A DNA stretch of 64,000 bases from Centroberyx gerrardi (lineage: Eukaryota; Chordata; Actinopteri; Beryciformes; Berycidae): contig NC_136013.1 of assembly GCF_048128805.1 (NCBI RefSeq), positions 4,822,602 to 4,886,601 of the forward strand. The letters run 5' to 3'. This document shows positions 44,256-56,994 of this stretch, piece by piece. The first letter of the stretch is position 1. Each line of letters opens with the position of its first letter. Position numbers and translations under genes: made by a program. The notes under the pieces were generated by a model. That model worked only from the letters and a program-made list of their open reading frames with translations. It was not told the origin of the DNA and searched no databases.

Positions 44256-46968
44256 CCAACTTTAATGTTTTTCATTAATGTTATTAATAAAATCCATTCA
44301 AAAACAAGTATATATGTAGTTGCGAATGGGAATATTAGACAGATTTTAGCAATTCCTGCAAAATGGGTCAACCTGCCCATGAAAAAAAGCTCTAAAAACT
44401 CCTGGAGCTTCTCAGTAGCCAACAGTAGAAGACTGTGGTTGCAGAAAAACGACTCCCTGGATAAATAAAGGTTAAAAAAAAAAGTTGGATTTTTTTTTTT
44501 TTAGATGCAAGGTATGTATCTAACAGCAGTGCTACATTCCTGGTGTAGTGGAGTAGCAGGGTAACAGGAACAGCTGTCCATATGGAGTGCTATCTGCTTT
44601 CACCTAATGGCTGAACTCCATTTGCAGGTCATTTGCAGTTATTTTCTGTTTTCTGCATCATCTGTTGTTGTGTTTTTCTTCAGGAAGAGAAACAGAACCT
44701 GCACGCTATCAGGGAAAACAGGAGGATCTCCAAACAAAGGCTTATAATGCTAAAAAAAAAAGAAGAAAGTAATATCTATTTTTAAAGGGCGTTGATGTAC
44801 TCTGTTATTGTTATTTTTTCTTCTTGTCATCTTTGGAAAAAGTATTTGTTAGGGGCATAAACAAAATAGGGCAAATTAGGTATTTAAATTACAGTAATTG
44901 TGACTTGGCATTGGCTTGTAATTCCAGTTATAACAAAAAATGGGAGCCGTTGTAGTCAGTATTATATTTTACAAATGCCATATCAGATGTACTGAGTGGT
45001 TATTCATTCCAGCCCTTAATTTTCCAGTAGTAAATGATGCTTCCACAGTAATAGTGACAGACTTCTGCAGCACAGTTTAAAGTGATGTTGAACTTTGCTA
45101 GCATCTTGAGTTGTGCTTCTTCCTCCATGATAAAAACCCCCAAATCTGTGGTTCTCTGTTATCTGTTGCTCCGGTAGAGGAGATTGGAGAATTGTGTTTT
45201 TTTCTCTCTCCATTCACTGCCATTGTATGGAGGAATAGTCAGAAAATCACACTTCTAGCACATAAACAAATGCAAACAAAGCAGATTCTGACAATATATA
45301 AAAAAAAAACATCATGCTGCTGAATTGTGGTTAAGTGAATCACTTTCTTTATGTTTATTAAATGTCTTCTTCTTTCAGTTTGAACAAGTGTAACACCCAA
45401 ATCCGGTCGGAGGAAACGTATGCCAATGGAACAAAGACAACAGTACATTTACCAATAATTGTAAACAGGCAAAAAAAAGTAAGAGACTTGTTTTTTATAT
45501 TTGGCAGAATCTGCTTTTTCAAAGTCCTGTCTCCCGTCTTTTTTCGCCTATTTACAATTTCCAAAATGGATTTCCACTGCCATAGTGTCATTCACAGTAA
45601 TATAAACAGTCCTGGTCTTTGTCCTCAGAGTGACGGCTCTGAAACGGGACGAATTGAGAACCGTCTCCCAAGGCCAAGGTCACTGTTTGGGCTGATCTGG
45701 GCTGCGAGGCCACTCTTATTGTCAAAAGCATCTTCATTTGAAATTCACACAACATAAAGTCAGCTTTGAGTGGCAGAGCGAGCGAGGCACGTGGGGGTTG
45801 TAATATTCATAAGAGCGGAACAAGACGGATGGATAGGTTTCCCTACCGCACATTGATTTCCACATTTGGGTGATTAAGTTTATTATTTGGCCCGCGGCTA
45901 CATTAGCATGTGATTATCCTGGGTATCCTATGGAGAGAAGCAAATTTAACTTGGAGAACAAAGGAGGAAAATGAACACGGCGGTCACCTGGGTCTGCTTT
46001 GGATGTGGAAAAAAAAAAACGAAAACATACAAGTGTTCACCCTGGTTCCTTTGGCCCGGGACGCTGTTTGGCTCTGCGGTGCCACTCAGCCTCCCTCCCT
46101 CCCTCCTCTCCTCTCTTCCTCCCCTCCCTCCTTCCCTCTCTCTCTCTCTGTTTCCCCTTTCCTTTCTATCCCCTTGCAAACATTCTCCCCGACTCTTTTG
46201 TTTGCCAAGATCCAGGTTGCCATGGCTACCAACTGGCGCTTTATGAGCACCTCATCCCTCATCTAAATATTCCTAGTTATCTATGGTAATGAAATGCACA
46301 CACCATTATCTGGCTTAATGAAATACACTCTATTGTCTGTGATTAGGAGGAGAAAGCTTTATTTCTCCATGGTTTTGTGTACCGGTGTTCCTGTGCTGCG
46401 ATAACAAATGTACCATGGAGCTGTGAGCACTTTCATGCTCTATTCCGATATGAGCCATGGACAATAAAGCAACAATGTCCAGTTTCTGCTATGCAGCTAA
46501 TGTGCTACAGTGACAGTTTGATTGCACTAATTGTCCTGTCTCTACTCTCTTTCCCTTATGATGCACTCACTGCTGCTTCCAAACTAAAGCAGACCATAAA
46601 AAAAGGGGATAATGACTACATAAAATTTTGACAGTAGTTTTGGCAAGACAATAAAATACCACATTTAAAAAAAAGGCACATGCAAGCACAAATAGAATAT
46701 CGTTATCTAAATATCACTATCAACATCTGAATATCAACATCTTTGCCCCTTTTTGCAGTGGTTTTGGCCGACCAGTTCCTACCCATATAGGACCATTCAT
46801 CTTTCCAATTTTCCATAGTCTTTGAAATTCTTTGAAACATCAAGAGTATAATAAAACAGATATACCGTAAAATGTGCATCTGATATCACTTGTTCCCCCT
46901 CAGTGACTTCCTCCTCAGCGATAAAAAAAGAAAAAGAAAATAACAGAAAGCCAGTGTGTGTACTTTGT

Positions 46969-46972
<4 letters not shown>

Positions 46973-47011
<39 letters not shown>

Positions 47012-47013
47012 CG
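46973..47013. repeat. (GT)n(GA)n compound repeat
   Basis: GT run to 46997 followed by GAGAGAGA to 47011. Confidence 0.9.
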
Positions 47014-47029
47014 CGCCTGTGTCTATTTC

Positions 47030-47625
47030 CAATTCAGGCCGGGGTAATATCTGTAGATTGGGTGTTTAAGTCACTCTGCATTTCATGAGGCGGTCCTGTC
47101 ACTAACAGTTATCTCCTCACTGCCCTCTGAGGAGTTGTCTAGGTGAAATGATTCTCTGAAGCTCTGAATAATGCATGAAATTACGTAATGCAAATGGAGG
47201 CTTTATTTCCCCTGCCTCTCGCCGGCACCGGGCCCAGGCCACTGTATTATAGCAGCAAAGGAGAAACAGTGGGAGTCCCCCGAGTAAAGGAGCTACAGCA
47301 GAGAGGGAAAAGGTCAATGATAAACCCGGGGCTTCTCCTCACATGCGGCTTTATCAAGTACGAGGGAACGGCGGCGGGTTATTGCGCGCTGCACGCTCGA
47401 AATTGCCGTGCAGAGCGGGCGTTACTCACAGGACTATCATGGGAGGCTTATTGTGTGAAAGGCAGTGAAATATTCATTAAGCAACAGCAGCAGCCTGGCT
47501 GGTTTCCACACCGCCTGCCTGTAAACAGAGGCCCAATCAAAAAAATAAATAGTAACAGGAGAAGAGAGCGCCACTGTGGAGTTTTGCTGGATCAAGAAAT
47601 GCCACTCGTCTTATATGCACCAAAT
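47030..47625. promoter_or_regulatory. Candidate conserved non-coding region
   Basis: Unique sequence of mixed composition with several AT-rich homeodomain or POU-like motifs (AATGCATGAAATTACGTAAT, ATGCAAAT) next to CpG-containing stretches. No repeat similarity elsewhere in the window. Assignment is inference from composition only. Confidence 0.3.
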
Positions 47626-47714
47626 TAGGCTACACTAAACTGTTGTCAAGTCTCCGCTTCAACAAGTCGATGAGCCTTCCCACCATCTCTCCCTCTCTCT
47701 CTGTAGTGGGCAGC

Positions 47715-47760
47715 AGTGTGGAGCTGAATGGCATTAATTGCCCCCTAAGATGACGGGCAG
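47715..47760. promoter_or_regulatory. Homeodomain-type motif GCATTAATTGC
   Basis: The 11-mer at 47731-47741 also occurs at 39271-39281 in the same gene-free interval. TAATTG/TAATTA cores are bound by many homeodomain factors. Confidence 0.3.
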
Positions 47761-48704
47761 ATGAAAGGGAGGTGGTGGGCTGCTGTGGGACATGGGGGCC
47801 GCTTACAAAGAGAGGCTGAGGACGGCTGGCAGGTCTCACCGACTTCAAAAGCAGATAAAGGGCCTTTACACAAAGGATCCTCATTTTTTGTGCTTAATCT
47901 TTAGAGTTTAGGGGTTTTTTTTTGGTACCAGCCTCCTCGCCTTTGTCCACTTTGTGTCAGGTATTAACGCCAGCGGATTAAATTGCTGTTGCGGAAATCA
48001 TTGTTTGTGTTTTCTTCCGACCCACTGCCTCCCATTGTCCCGTAACATAATCGACTAGTCTCTAACAATATGAGAGGTCCATCTCTTCCCGTAGAGACAA
48101 ATGAACAACGGATGGATTTGGTCACCTTGCTTGTCTGAGGAAACAGTGGCACAGTATGTTGTTTTGTTTTGCTGAGGATCAGGCAAAGTGCTCTTAACTC
48201 CCTAAATAGCTTTTGAAGATGTGGGACAAGGAGGTCTTACTTGGAGGAGCCAAGTGAAAGAAAACACTGAGCTGCCATTGAATATAGCAAATGTGAGGAT
48301 TTTTTCTTTTTTTTTTTAATAGGGAAAAGGAGGTCGAACTCAGAGCCTTAGCAAATCAGAAAGAGGACACTGTGGCCCAAAAGGAATATATCAAACATAT
48401 TTAAGAGACAAGGGGGTCCTGACACACAAAGAACGCCTCGCTCCCTTTGGAAATAGCAATGTGAGGGGGAAAAAAAAAACCCCCAAACAAACGAGCGATG
48501 TTGTCTCTTTTCTAAGTCCTCTGTCAGGTCCTCTGCATCTCCTCGCTCTATCCACTTCTGTCCCTTCACCTCCAGCCCAGATTCCTGTCATTCTCCAGTG
48601 AAGGTATGGTCTCCAGCCGCTCAGCCAGCCCTCCATCTGCCCATGAATAGGACCAGTCACATTTCTGATAGCATTTAATGAAAAATCCGCCCGGGCTTTG
48701 GAGA

Positions 48705-48875
48705 AGAGGAGGAGGAGGAGGAGGAGGAGGGAGGGAGGGAGGGAGGGAGGGGGGGGCACTGCACAGGAGTGCTCAACAAAGAGTGCCTTTCACTGGAGTG
48801 GAAAGCCTAGATTGCTCCCTCTCCCTCCCCTCCTCTCTCCCTCCCTCCCTCCCTCTCTCCCTCTCTCTCTCTCGC
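48705..48875. repeat. Purine tract (GGA/GGGA)n and pyrimidine tract (CCCT/CTCT)n
   Basis: Purine-rich 48705-48756 and pyrimidine-rich 48821-48873 on the same strand can pair with each other or form triplex DNA. Confidence 0.85.
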
Positions 48876-50154
48876 TCATTTTGTCTTTTTTGATTCAACA
48901 TCAAAAATGTGCCAAATGACTGGGCAGAAACCCCCCGAGATTTTCTGTGTGTGTGTGTGTGTGTGGAAAGTGTCACACAAAGGGACAGGTGTCTTGCGGT
49001 TTAAGGTGGCAGTGATGTGGAGGACACAAAGGTAAAAGCAAAGAATCATTGAAAGGTGTGCGCCTTATCGCTTTAAGCCTGCATTGTTCAGTGCCGAAAT
49101 CAATGGAGGGCTCTGAAGCTTGTTATTTGCATTTGATAATCAATCACAAACCGGTCTAAACATTAATTTAGAGTTACTTCTAAGAGTACATACACAAATT
49201 TAGAAAGAAAAACCTGAAGAAATGATCATTCAATATCCCTAAAATAGTGCTTTTATTTTGTAGTATTCATCATTTTGTAAGTGTCACCTTTTTCAAAAGC
49301 TGGATATCGACAAGACTTTATTTCAGCATGCATTACGTGTTGGTAACATGCACAGAAATGTGACTGGCATCATACAGACAGTGTTTCTTTGTGATGAAAA
49401 AAACAAAAAAAAGAAAGAAAAATCAGAGCCCTTTTGATTTTTCCGAGTTATTCCCTGCATGCATGAATGTTTCTCCAGCGCTGGATGACGACATTGTCAG
49501 GACATTTTGTTCTGCAGCTCTTTCCACCTCTGTACACACAACCCAGCAGGTGGGAAACAAACTTCAGAAAAGCTTTCATCTCTCGTCTAACATCAGATAA
49601 CAGGCCGGCGCCCTCATCCATTTCTCATTTCCAGCAGACAGGACCCAAACGTCTTCAGCGCACTTTGCCATCATCATTACGATCACAGGATCTTTTCACC
49701 GAAAGAAAGCAAACATCACGACGGTCTTGTTTGAGTTCGTCTGAGCTCGCTTTCTTCTGCGTCGAAGAAGGTCGACCAGACAACAAGGATCTCAGCCTTG
49801 AAGCGGCGGCTTTATCTCCATTCAGATTGGGAATAACAAAGCACTAAGGGCACTTATCACTAATAGAACAGAACAGCACACATTGATCCTCTTCTTTGCC
49901 CATATCTAAAATGTTAATCAATGCACCTAGAGCTTCTGGCGGCTCTGCAGAGGCACGTGGGACGGTGAGCTGATCAAGACTGCTACTCAATTTCCATTAC
50001 TATCCTTCTCCATTCTTTCATCTGACTATTTGTTGACATTTAGCTCAATTCCCATGACCAGAATATGTCAGTGTCCGTGTTCAAATGTTCATTTTTCTTG
50101 TTGAATGGACGACTGGATGTTCCATTTTCTTTTGTGCAACTACAACTGAAGGGT

Positions 50155-50702
50155 TTCACTCCAAAACCATTTTAAAAAAGTGACACCTACTACTCTTACA
50201 AAATGATTCACAGCAGAAAATGAAAATAAACACTGTGTGGTGCTTTTTAAAAGGTAAGATTGGCATCGCAAAGGAAAAATCCACCCTAAAACACTTTCAT
50301 GCTGTTAAGACACAGCTGTGGGTGATGCACCTTGCATTTCTGGACCCATTTTGGTGTTTGGTGGTGTATTTTTCTTATTACCGAGGATAACTGGCCAAAC
50401 GTAGATGACATGACATCATGTTGAGATATTTCCAGTGCAGCTACAATGGAGTTTAATAGCAGAAACATTTCCAGCGATCTAAAACATCAACGGTAAACAT
50501 CAGGTTTTGGTGTCAGTCCCTCAGAAACAAAGAACAAGGGCTTCTTTCTAGACTCACTATTTGGCATCGACTTTCAACAACAATCACACAGGGAGAAATC
50601 CATCGTAGAAGAGGAAGAGATAACAATTTCTCCACCCACAGTAGCCTCAGTAGACCAGAATGCAATGAAAAGGAAGGGGAAAAAATTACTCCGCTGCTCT
50701 TA

Positions 50703-50733
<31 letters not shown>

Positions 50734-51105
50734 CACCTACATGTAAAACCCACAGCTGAATGCAACAAGTTCACGCCCGTTCTCTGGAGGTTGTTGAAAG
50801 GCATTCTGGCAAATTTAGGAAATCACTAACTCAAGTAGAAGCAGACGAGGCAGGTTGAGGGAAAGTGGGCACAACAAAAAAGTAAATTACAACACTTCAT
50901 CGCAAAATTACTCCTGGAATGCGCTGAACATCACAGACTGATGATATCTAACAGTGTAAGAGGATCCACGGGTCCTTGGTTGACAAATCACAACACTTTC
51001 ACCGACTGGACTGGATATTTTAGAGATATTGAATGATAAACTTAAAGTAATGTTTTTTTAAACTTCCAAAATGGATATGCAGCATTTGGAAATAAACTGT
51101 TCAGC
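50155..51105 (+). repeat. Dispersed repeat F3, longest copy
   Basis: About 950 bp. Shares ordered blocks with 10915-11480 (same strand) and 42785-43335 (inverted). Contains (CT)n at 50706-50732. No protein-coding frame recognised. Confidence 0.7.
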
Positions 51106-51769
51106 TCTCACTTGGACTTATGCAATCAGGAAATTTGGGTTATTATTATTCCTTCAAAAGTTAAGTAGATCTATCAGCAGCCAAGCTTCACAGTGAGTAT
51201 TATTTTCTGTATCTTTTCTGGGCCTGGAATACGCACATTTCAAATTCCATATGATTCCAGGTTTCCAGTGACAGCGGGACTCCTGCTTGATGAAGTTATC
51301 TATCTCAACATGTCCCCTCTGCTGAGGGAAGCCGCGATACAGATGGCCTCTTTCTGCTTGTTGCCCATGAAAATCATCCTTCATATAATCTGTCCATTAA
51401 TCACAATCATAAACGGCAGGTGAACAGTAGGCTCCGATAACTGTGTGACAGTGACAGCTGGGTAGCGGAGATGTTCGGAGGCTGCGGCGGCTTGTTTACT
51501 GGTTTCTGCAGGAGCCGCTGCACAACTGGAGCCGAATCTTACTGGACACAATTACTGAAACACTCGCGGTTTGGTTAGCAGAATAAAAAAAAAAAAGGCT
51601 TGTTTAGGTGCAGCAGGGATGCGGAGCTGCTGTTGGAAGGGGGAAACAGCAGTACAGGGGGGGGTAGATGTGCCTCTACATGGGAGCCGGTGAGGGCCCG
51701 TGGTCCATGTGCACGTCTGAATGATGATTAACTGTAATTACCTAAGCAGTACCTGGACTGCATGCCAGG

Positions 51770-53110
51770 AGGCAGCCCAAGATTAATGGGGCTCTGCTGA
51801 AAACGGAACAAAAGCTCACATTTCCGAGGTAATGAATCGCTCTGGTACTAAGGCGTCTTCACGTGGAGCGCCGGGCCCCCGGGGAGCTTCATTACAACAG
51901 CGGGGAGAGATGGATCCTCTGCAGCATTTTCAAACAGGCAGAGCGAGCAAGCAGGCAGAAGGAAGTCTTAAATCGTCCCAGACATCCTGCTTGCTGCACT
52001 ACCTCTATAACCAGCGGAGATAAACGCCCTCCTAAACGCTGCTTAAACGCGTGGTAAACATTACCCAGCAACCCGCCTTGTTTGCCTAGCCCGGCTGGTA
52101 CACAAGGTGTTTAAACAATAAGGCTTGGCGTGGCGCAAATTGTTTAAGTAATGAAGATAAATATGACTTCAACCGCGCCTTTAAGGTGTGAGTGACAAAG
52201 ATGAGCAGTGAAGTAAATTCCCGGGTCCGTGCATAAACACCAATCCTTTTTAATAGAAGAGTTTTACTAAGCTGACTGTAAAACCTGACATGCCATCACC
52301 GCTCAGCCCCTCGTGCCACTTGGCATTATCTGTATTAAAGGAAGCAGGTTTCATTTCTCCAGGAAGCGTGCAGTTTACAGCCTGGAGGGCAAAGTTTTAT
52401 TACAAATGTCTCCTGTTGTAAATCACTGTCCGCAGAATAACCCGCAGATTAATGGTGGTGTTATTTAGCTCGCTGTCGTAGAGGTTAATCTAGGGTTTTG
52501 AAAAATGAATGACACAAAACGGAAGGCTGCCATTGGACGATCTGCGAACGGAGCCCTGGGAATCCATGTAAGATTTTGCATAAGGAGTTTGGGAGGAATG
52601 AAGATTGGTGGCGCGTGGAAACGGGCATCAATTATTGGAAGTCCGACTCCTCGAGGCAACAATGAGAGGATTTACAGGCTGTAACATTTGTCGTGCCCTT
52701 GAACATGTTACCTCCAGGAATGCGGGTCGATAGCCAGATGAAATACAACCTGACCGGAGGTTTTAATGATTACAACGCACACAGGCCACATATTTCTTCC
52801 CCATTAAGTCACATAAATACTCGACGAAAACACAAGTTGAGGCATGCCCAGCTTTACATCATGTTGTGTACGGCGGAGCCTTGAAAACCCAAAGGCCTTT
52901 TGTTTACAGCCTTCTAATCATGTAAATGACAGTCTTTCCATATCGGCCATTTCTCAATCCGTCACACTTAGGAGACAAAATGTTGTGACACCACTCTGAA
53001 CTGGGCTGGTGCAAGTCTGAAGGAGATGAAAGAGATGCGAGATTCAACTTTTAACCTGCCATTTATCAGGGGAGACAACAAAGAGAGTCAATGTCGTTAT
53101 CCTCCCCATC
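51770..53110. promoter_or_regulatory. Candidate conserved non-coding region
   Basis: The longest transposon-free, unique stretch of the interval, with alternating AT-rich motifs (GCAAATTGTTTAAGTAATGA, GTGTTATTTAGC) and GC-rich segments. No exon recognised. Looks like vertebrate enhancer-type DNA; cross-species alignment would decide. Confidence 0.3.
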
Positions 53111-54109
53111 GCCCTGCAGTCTCTGTACACACACACACACACTTGAATCTTTTATTCGCATTACAAGAAACACAGGAATGTACACTAAAGATGGGATAAT
53201 TTTACTGAACTTACTGCTAAATATACACATAAACCATCCTGATAACAGGGGTGTTTAGATAATTTGATGTATCTTTTAAACATAAAAAACCGTTTCTCAA
53301 GCCATATGGAAAGGCAGAACAACTTGCTCTTGCTTTTATATCTGCTGCAGGTTTCTGTATAAGATCCACAGCAGATATTCTGGGATTTGTTCTTCAAGGG
53401 CAGAACAAAAGACTTTTCTCTTGCCCATTTCTGAGCAATAGATATTCCACAATCAGAAATGACAGTGTGGACAAAAGACTAGACATTAATTTATCTTCCC
53501 TATATGACCCTGATGCAAATGAGGAAAATGAAAGCAAGCAATCAATTCCCTAATTGGGTTTGCGCTATTTTAACTTGTTAAGGGGGCTTCTGTCTAGATT
53601 AAAGGGAAGGTCAATTTCTCATTGTGACAATTACTGTATAAATTTCACAATGCAACAAAGGGATCCAGCAAGGCTTGGGAAGAGGCTGCAACGAAGCAGA
53701 TGCTTCCCATTGTGTGAATCCACCATTACAAACATCTTGTTGATCTCAGTCATTACGCTCACTAACAATCTGCAGAGACAACATGTGGCTGTTCAAAATA
53801 AACAGTTTCGTTGCAAATATACACATTTGGAAAGAAATGAGAATTAAATGTTTGTTGGCAAGACAGTAAAGCACATTCTGAGTTTCTGTTTAAGTTATGG
53901 GTCATTTTACCATCTTTACTTATAAAAAAAAAAAGTTGTTTTTGAATATAGGCTCATCTGATTTTTTCCATCTGTTGAAAAATTCACATGAATTTCAGGT
54001 AGCAAAATGGGCATATGGCATTTTGGAATTAAAGCCTTCCAATGTTTTGTCCTATTCAAGAAAACTAAGGATTTGTCTAGTTGAGGAGGAAAGTTTGTGT
54101 TTATTTTGG

Positions 54110-54240
54110 TAGAACAAATGTTTGTTACTTTTCAGCAGAACATGTTGAAAACCCACTGACACAAAACATTACTGACGTGTAAATAAAAGTAACAAATATG
54201 TTTTGCCCCAAACTAGACACACTGATATGTTGAAAAAGGA
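54110..54240 (-). repeat. Dispersed repeat F5, inverted copy
   Basis: GTTACTTTTCAGCAGAACAT and TTTTGCCCCAAACTAGACAC relate to 2275-2435 on the opposite strand. Confidence 0.5.
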
Positions 54241-55381
54241 CAGAGTTATAAACAGCGGCCGTCCTGCTGAGGAGGTTATGAGTTTTGGGGACAGCTTGTA
54301 AGCTGAGCAGTTGCAAAGCTGCAGTCGAGCATTCATTTTGGCTTCCTGAGAAGCAAAACAGACTGTTGATATATGAGTCAGCTATTCCCTCATGTCACAT
54401 CAATATTTTATTTACCAGTAGAGAGAAACCACAGAATTAGAATAAAAATTATATTATGTATCCCTACGGTAAAAGCAATGCATTCAATTACTCCAACTGA
54501 AAACTTCTCTTGAGGGGGTGTGAGGAGGGTTTTTGCTGCAGAGCCATATATCAAAAAGTAAAGAATGGGAGAGCAACGTGGCATGTGTGGTGGTTAATTT
54601 CTGTTACTACGTTTACTTGTTCCTCCTGCTGGGAGGGCGAGAGAAAGAGAGAAAGAGAGAGAGAGAGATCTGTTAAAAGCTTTACAAACCACACAAGCCT
54701 TTTAAGAAGATGCACTTTATCTTCCCGGTGTTTGCTTTAGTTAAGAAAGGGGACCGGCTTTGTCCGGGCGCTCAGCGGCGGGAGGCCGATCCCAACCGGT
54801 TTGTGAACCCTAACCTCTTATCGGTCTTATCTGCGTTGAAGCGGGTTGCTAGCAAGGGGAAGCCGAGAGGACCAATAAGATTAAATATAGGCCCATTTTG
54901 CAAGTCGGTAATGTACCAACGGCGGGTCTCGGCGCTGCCTCCGGGTTCAAGCAGAGTTCATGTTATTAGTATTACAGCCCTTTCATGCTCTCAAATCTCA
55001 CACAGATCAAAAGGGCTTTGTCAGGTATGCCACCATCAGCCAATTAATGCCCACAAGTATAGCAGCTCTTCCTGTAAGGTCAACACTAAGCACTTTTCAC
55101 AGCTAACCGCCTCAACTTTCTCAATGTCGTTTTTTAAGTAATTATTGGTACGGGTTTTGTAATTCACACCCCAAACATTGCGTAACAAGGCTAAAAAAAA
55201 GAAAGACCTTGGAACTGCTTGAGTCAAATAGCAAACCTGCTGGGCTTTGAGCAGGGGGGGGATCTACACAAATCCCACCCACATTAATGGTGAGGAGACA
55301 CAGGCAGGAAGATTGAAGCGAGGCATTTTAGGCTTAAAAGGATCTCGTCTTTAGATAACATCCCAGGGACAACGCTTGCAT

Positions 55382-55545
55382 TTTAGGCATTTAGCTGACA
55401 CTCCCCCAGAAAGAGTGATGGAGGAGGGCTTCAGTGTTTTGCTCAAGGACAATGCAACAGAATACATAGCCGTTACCCGGATTGAACCTGTGACATTTTG
55501 GTTGCGGGACAGCGACTAACCACAAGGCCATCCTCCCTCCGATCT
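55382..55545 (-). mobile_element. tRNA-derived SINE, inverted
   Basis: On the minus strand: GGCCTTGTGGTTAGTCGCTG (box A region), ACAGGTTCAATCCGGG (box B), then CTTGAGCAAAACACTGAAGC and the tail GTCAGCTAAATGCCTAA. Clear head-to-tail SINE structure. Confidence 0.8.
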
Positions 55546-56994
55546 CGATTTGACGCCCAAAAATCACACCAGGATGCATGAAGCGTGCATTCTCAAGTTC
55601 ACAAATCATACTTCAGCCTTATGCGGCTCACCGTAAGGCCGACTTTATTATTCTTTGCAGTCTGTCATATTCACACTAATCTATAGCGCTCCACCTACAC
55701 AAAGTCTTTGGTCTTGTATAGATGAATGCACACAGCATGACACCAACACTGCCAGGGTTACGGCTGCAACTCCCACTGGGCCAAACCATGATAAAACACT
55801 CGAGCTGCTGAAAGGCACGTTGGATCAAAACATCCAACACTTGGCATATGATATGTAACACAGATTTCAAAAGATTCTCCAACTTTACACATAAACACTT
55901 TTCTATTTTTTTCTCAACACAATTGGACATGCCATCACAAAGTTTATACATAATGTTCATAACTACTGAACTGCACTATTACACCCCCCCACACCCTTTA
56001 AGAAATGTAGAGCAAATTTATGCCCAAGCAAATTTAATACAGAGCACAATTAGAAAATGAAACATGGCACAACAAAAGTACCAGTAGATTAACTGGTCAT
56101 GAATCACAGACCTTTAAAATGAAAAGAAAAGCAATTTGGTAGCCCCAAAGTAAAGGGCTCAAGTTCACACTGCCACCTAGTGGTCACTGGAAATCAACAG
56201 AAAGAAAATCTGTTAAATCAATTTTAAAATGTGTACAGTAAAAGGTAAAAGTAAACATCTAGAGATGTATGTCACTGTAGTGACATAAGCTACCAATATT
56301 TAAATAAAAAAGAAAAAGAAAAATCAAAGTGTTTCAACACAAGCTGTGCAAAGATTCGGTCATTTTTCCTTTTGGCTTTATTGTCAGGTCTTGTTTTGCC
56401 TTGTTGTTTATTGCTTCATTTCCTAAGCTAAAAGAGAAAGTGCAATTGCCTGAAAAAAAAAGTGAAACATTGAAATCCTTCTCAGGTGACGGATCCAGAA
56501 CTCAACTGGTGTCTTACTGGATGAGGACAAGCAGAGAGAGGAAAAGCAAAAAAAAACCAAACAGACTTGCACAATGAAGATCCCATTGCCAAGGAATGCT
56601 GAAAGCAGGGCGCATATCTTAAACTTATCTGTAAGGCACATGACCCATCTCTCCATCATTATGGTACAGTAGTATAATGCAATTCTGTGTGTGTCCTCTG
56701 TATTCATTCAGCAGTGGCGTGACATCACAGCGCGTCCTAATGTAAGTAAATGTCCTAATGTTACAGAATCTTATTTCTTTCTTTTTATTCCGACAATGTT
56801 TTCGAAAAAATACATATGTTTTTTTGGGTTTTTTTTGCAATGGAACCTTCACAAGAACCGTAACTGGGACCAAAACAAGATGTTCGATGTTCAACTAAAA
56901 CTGAAATGCCCACCACTGCGTTAAATTCCAGAGGAAACACTGTAAGGTTTTTTTCCATTTTTGATTTTCCTCCCCCAGGTGATCAGCTGCCAGT

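Larger units (their letters stand above)
36541..56994. other. 20-kb gene-free interval between nanos1 and the TPR-RRM-CCCH gene
   Basis: No exon chain with recognisable protein content in either strand. It contains transposon relics (36617-37020, 39711-40168, 41570-42125, 42670-43420, 50155-51105), simple repeats, SINEs and several unique, moderately GC-rich stretches listed separately as regulatory candidates. Confidence 0.55.

Noticed and set aside
45910-46289. Overlapping frames of 91-118 codons
   Set aside because: Driven by the CCCT/CTCT pyrimidine tract at 46090-46160; no coding signature.
47188-47628. 146-codon frame in the desert
   Set aside because: No domain, poor composition and no splice context; more likely non-coding conserved-type DNA.
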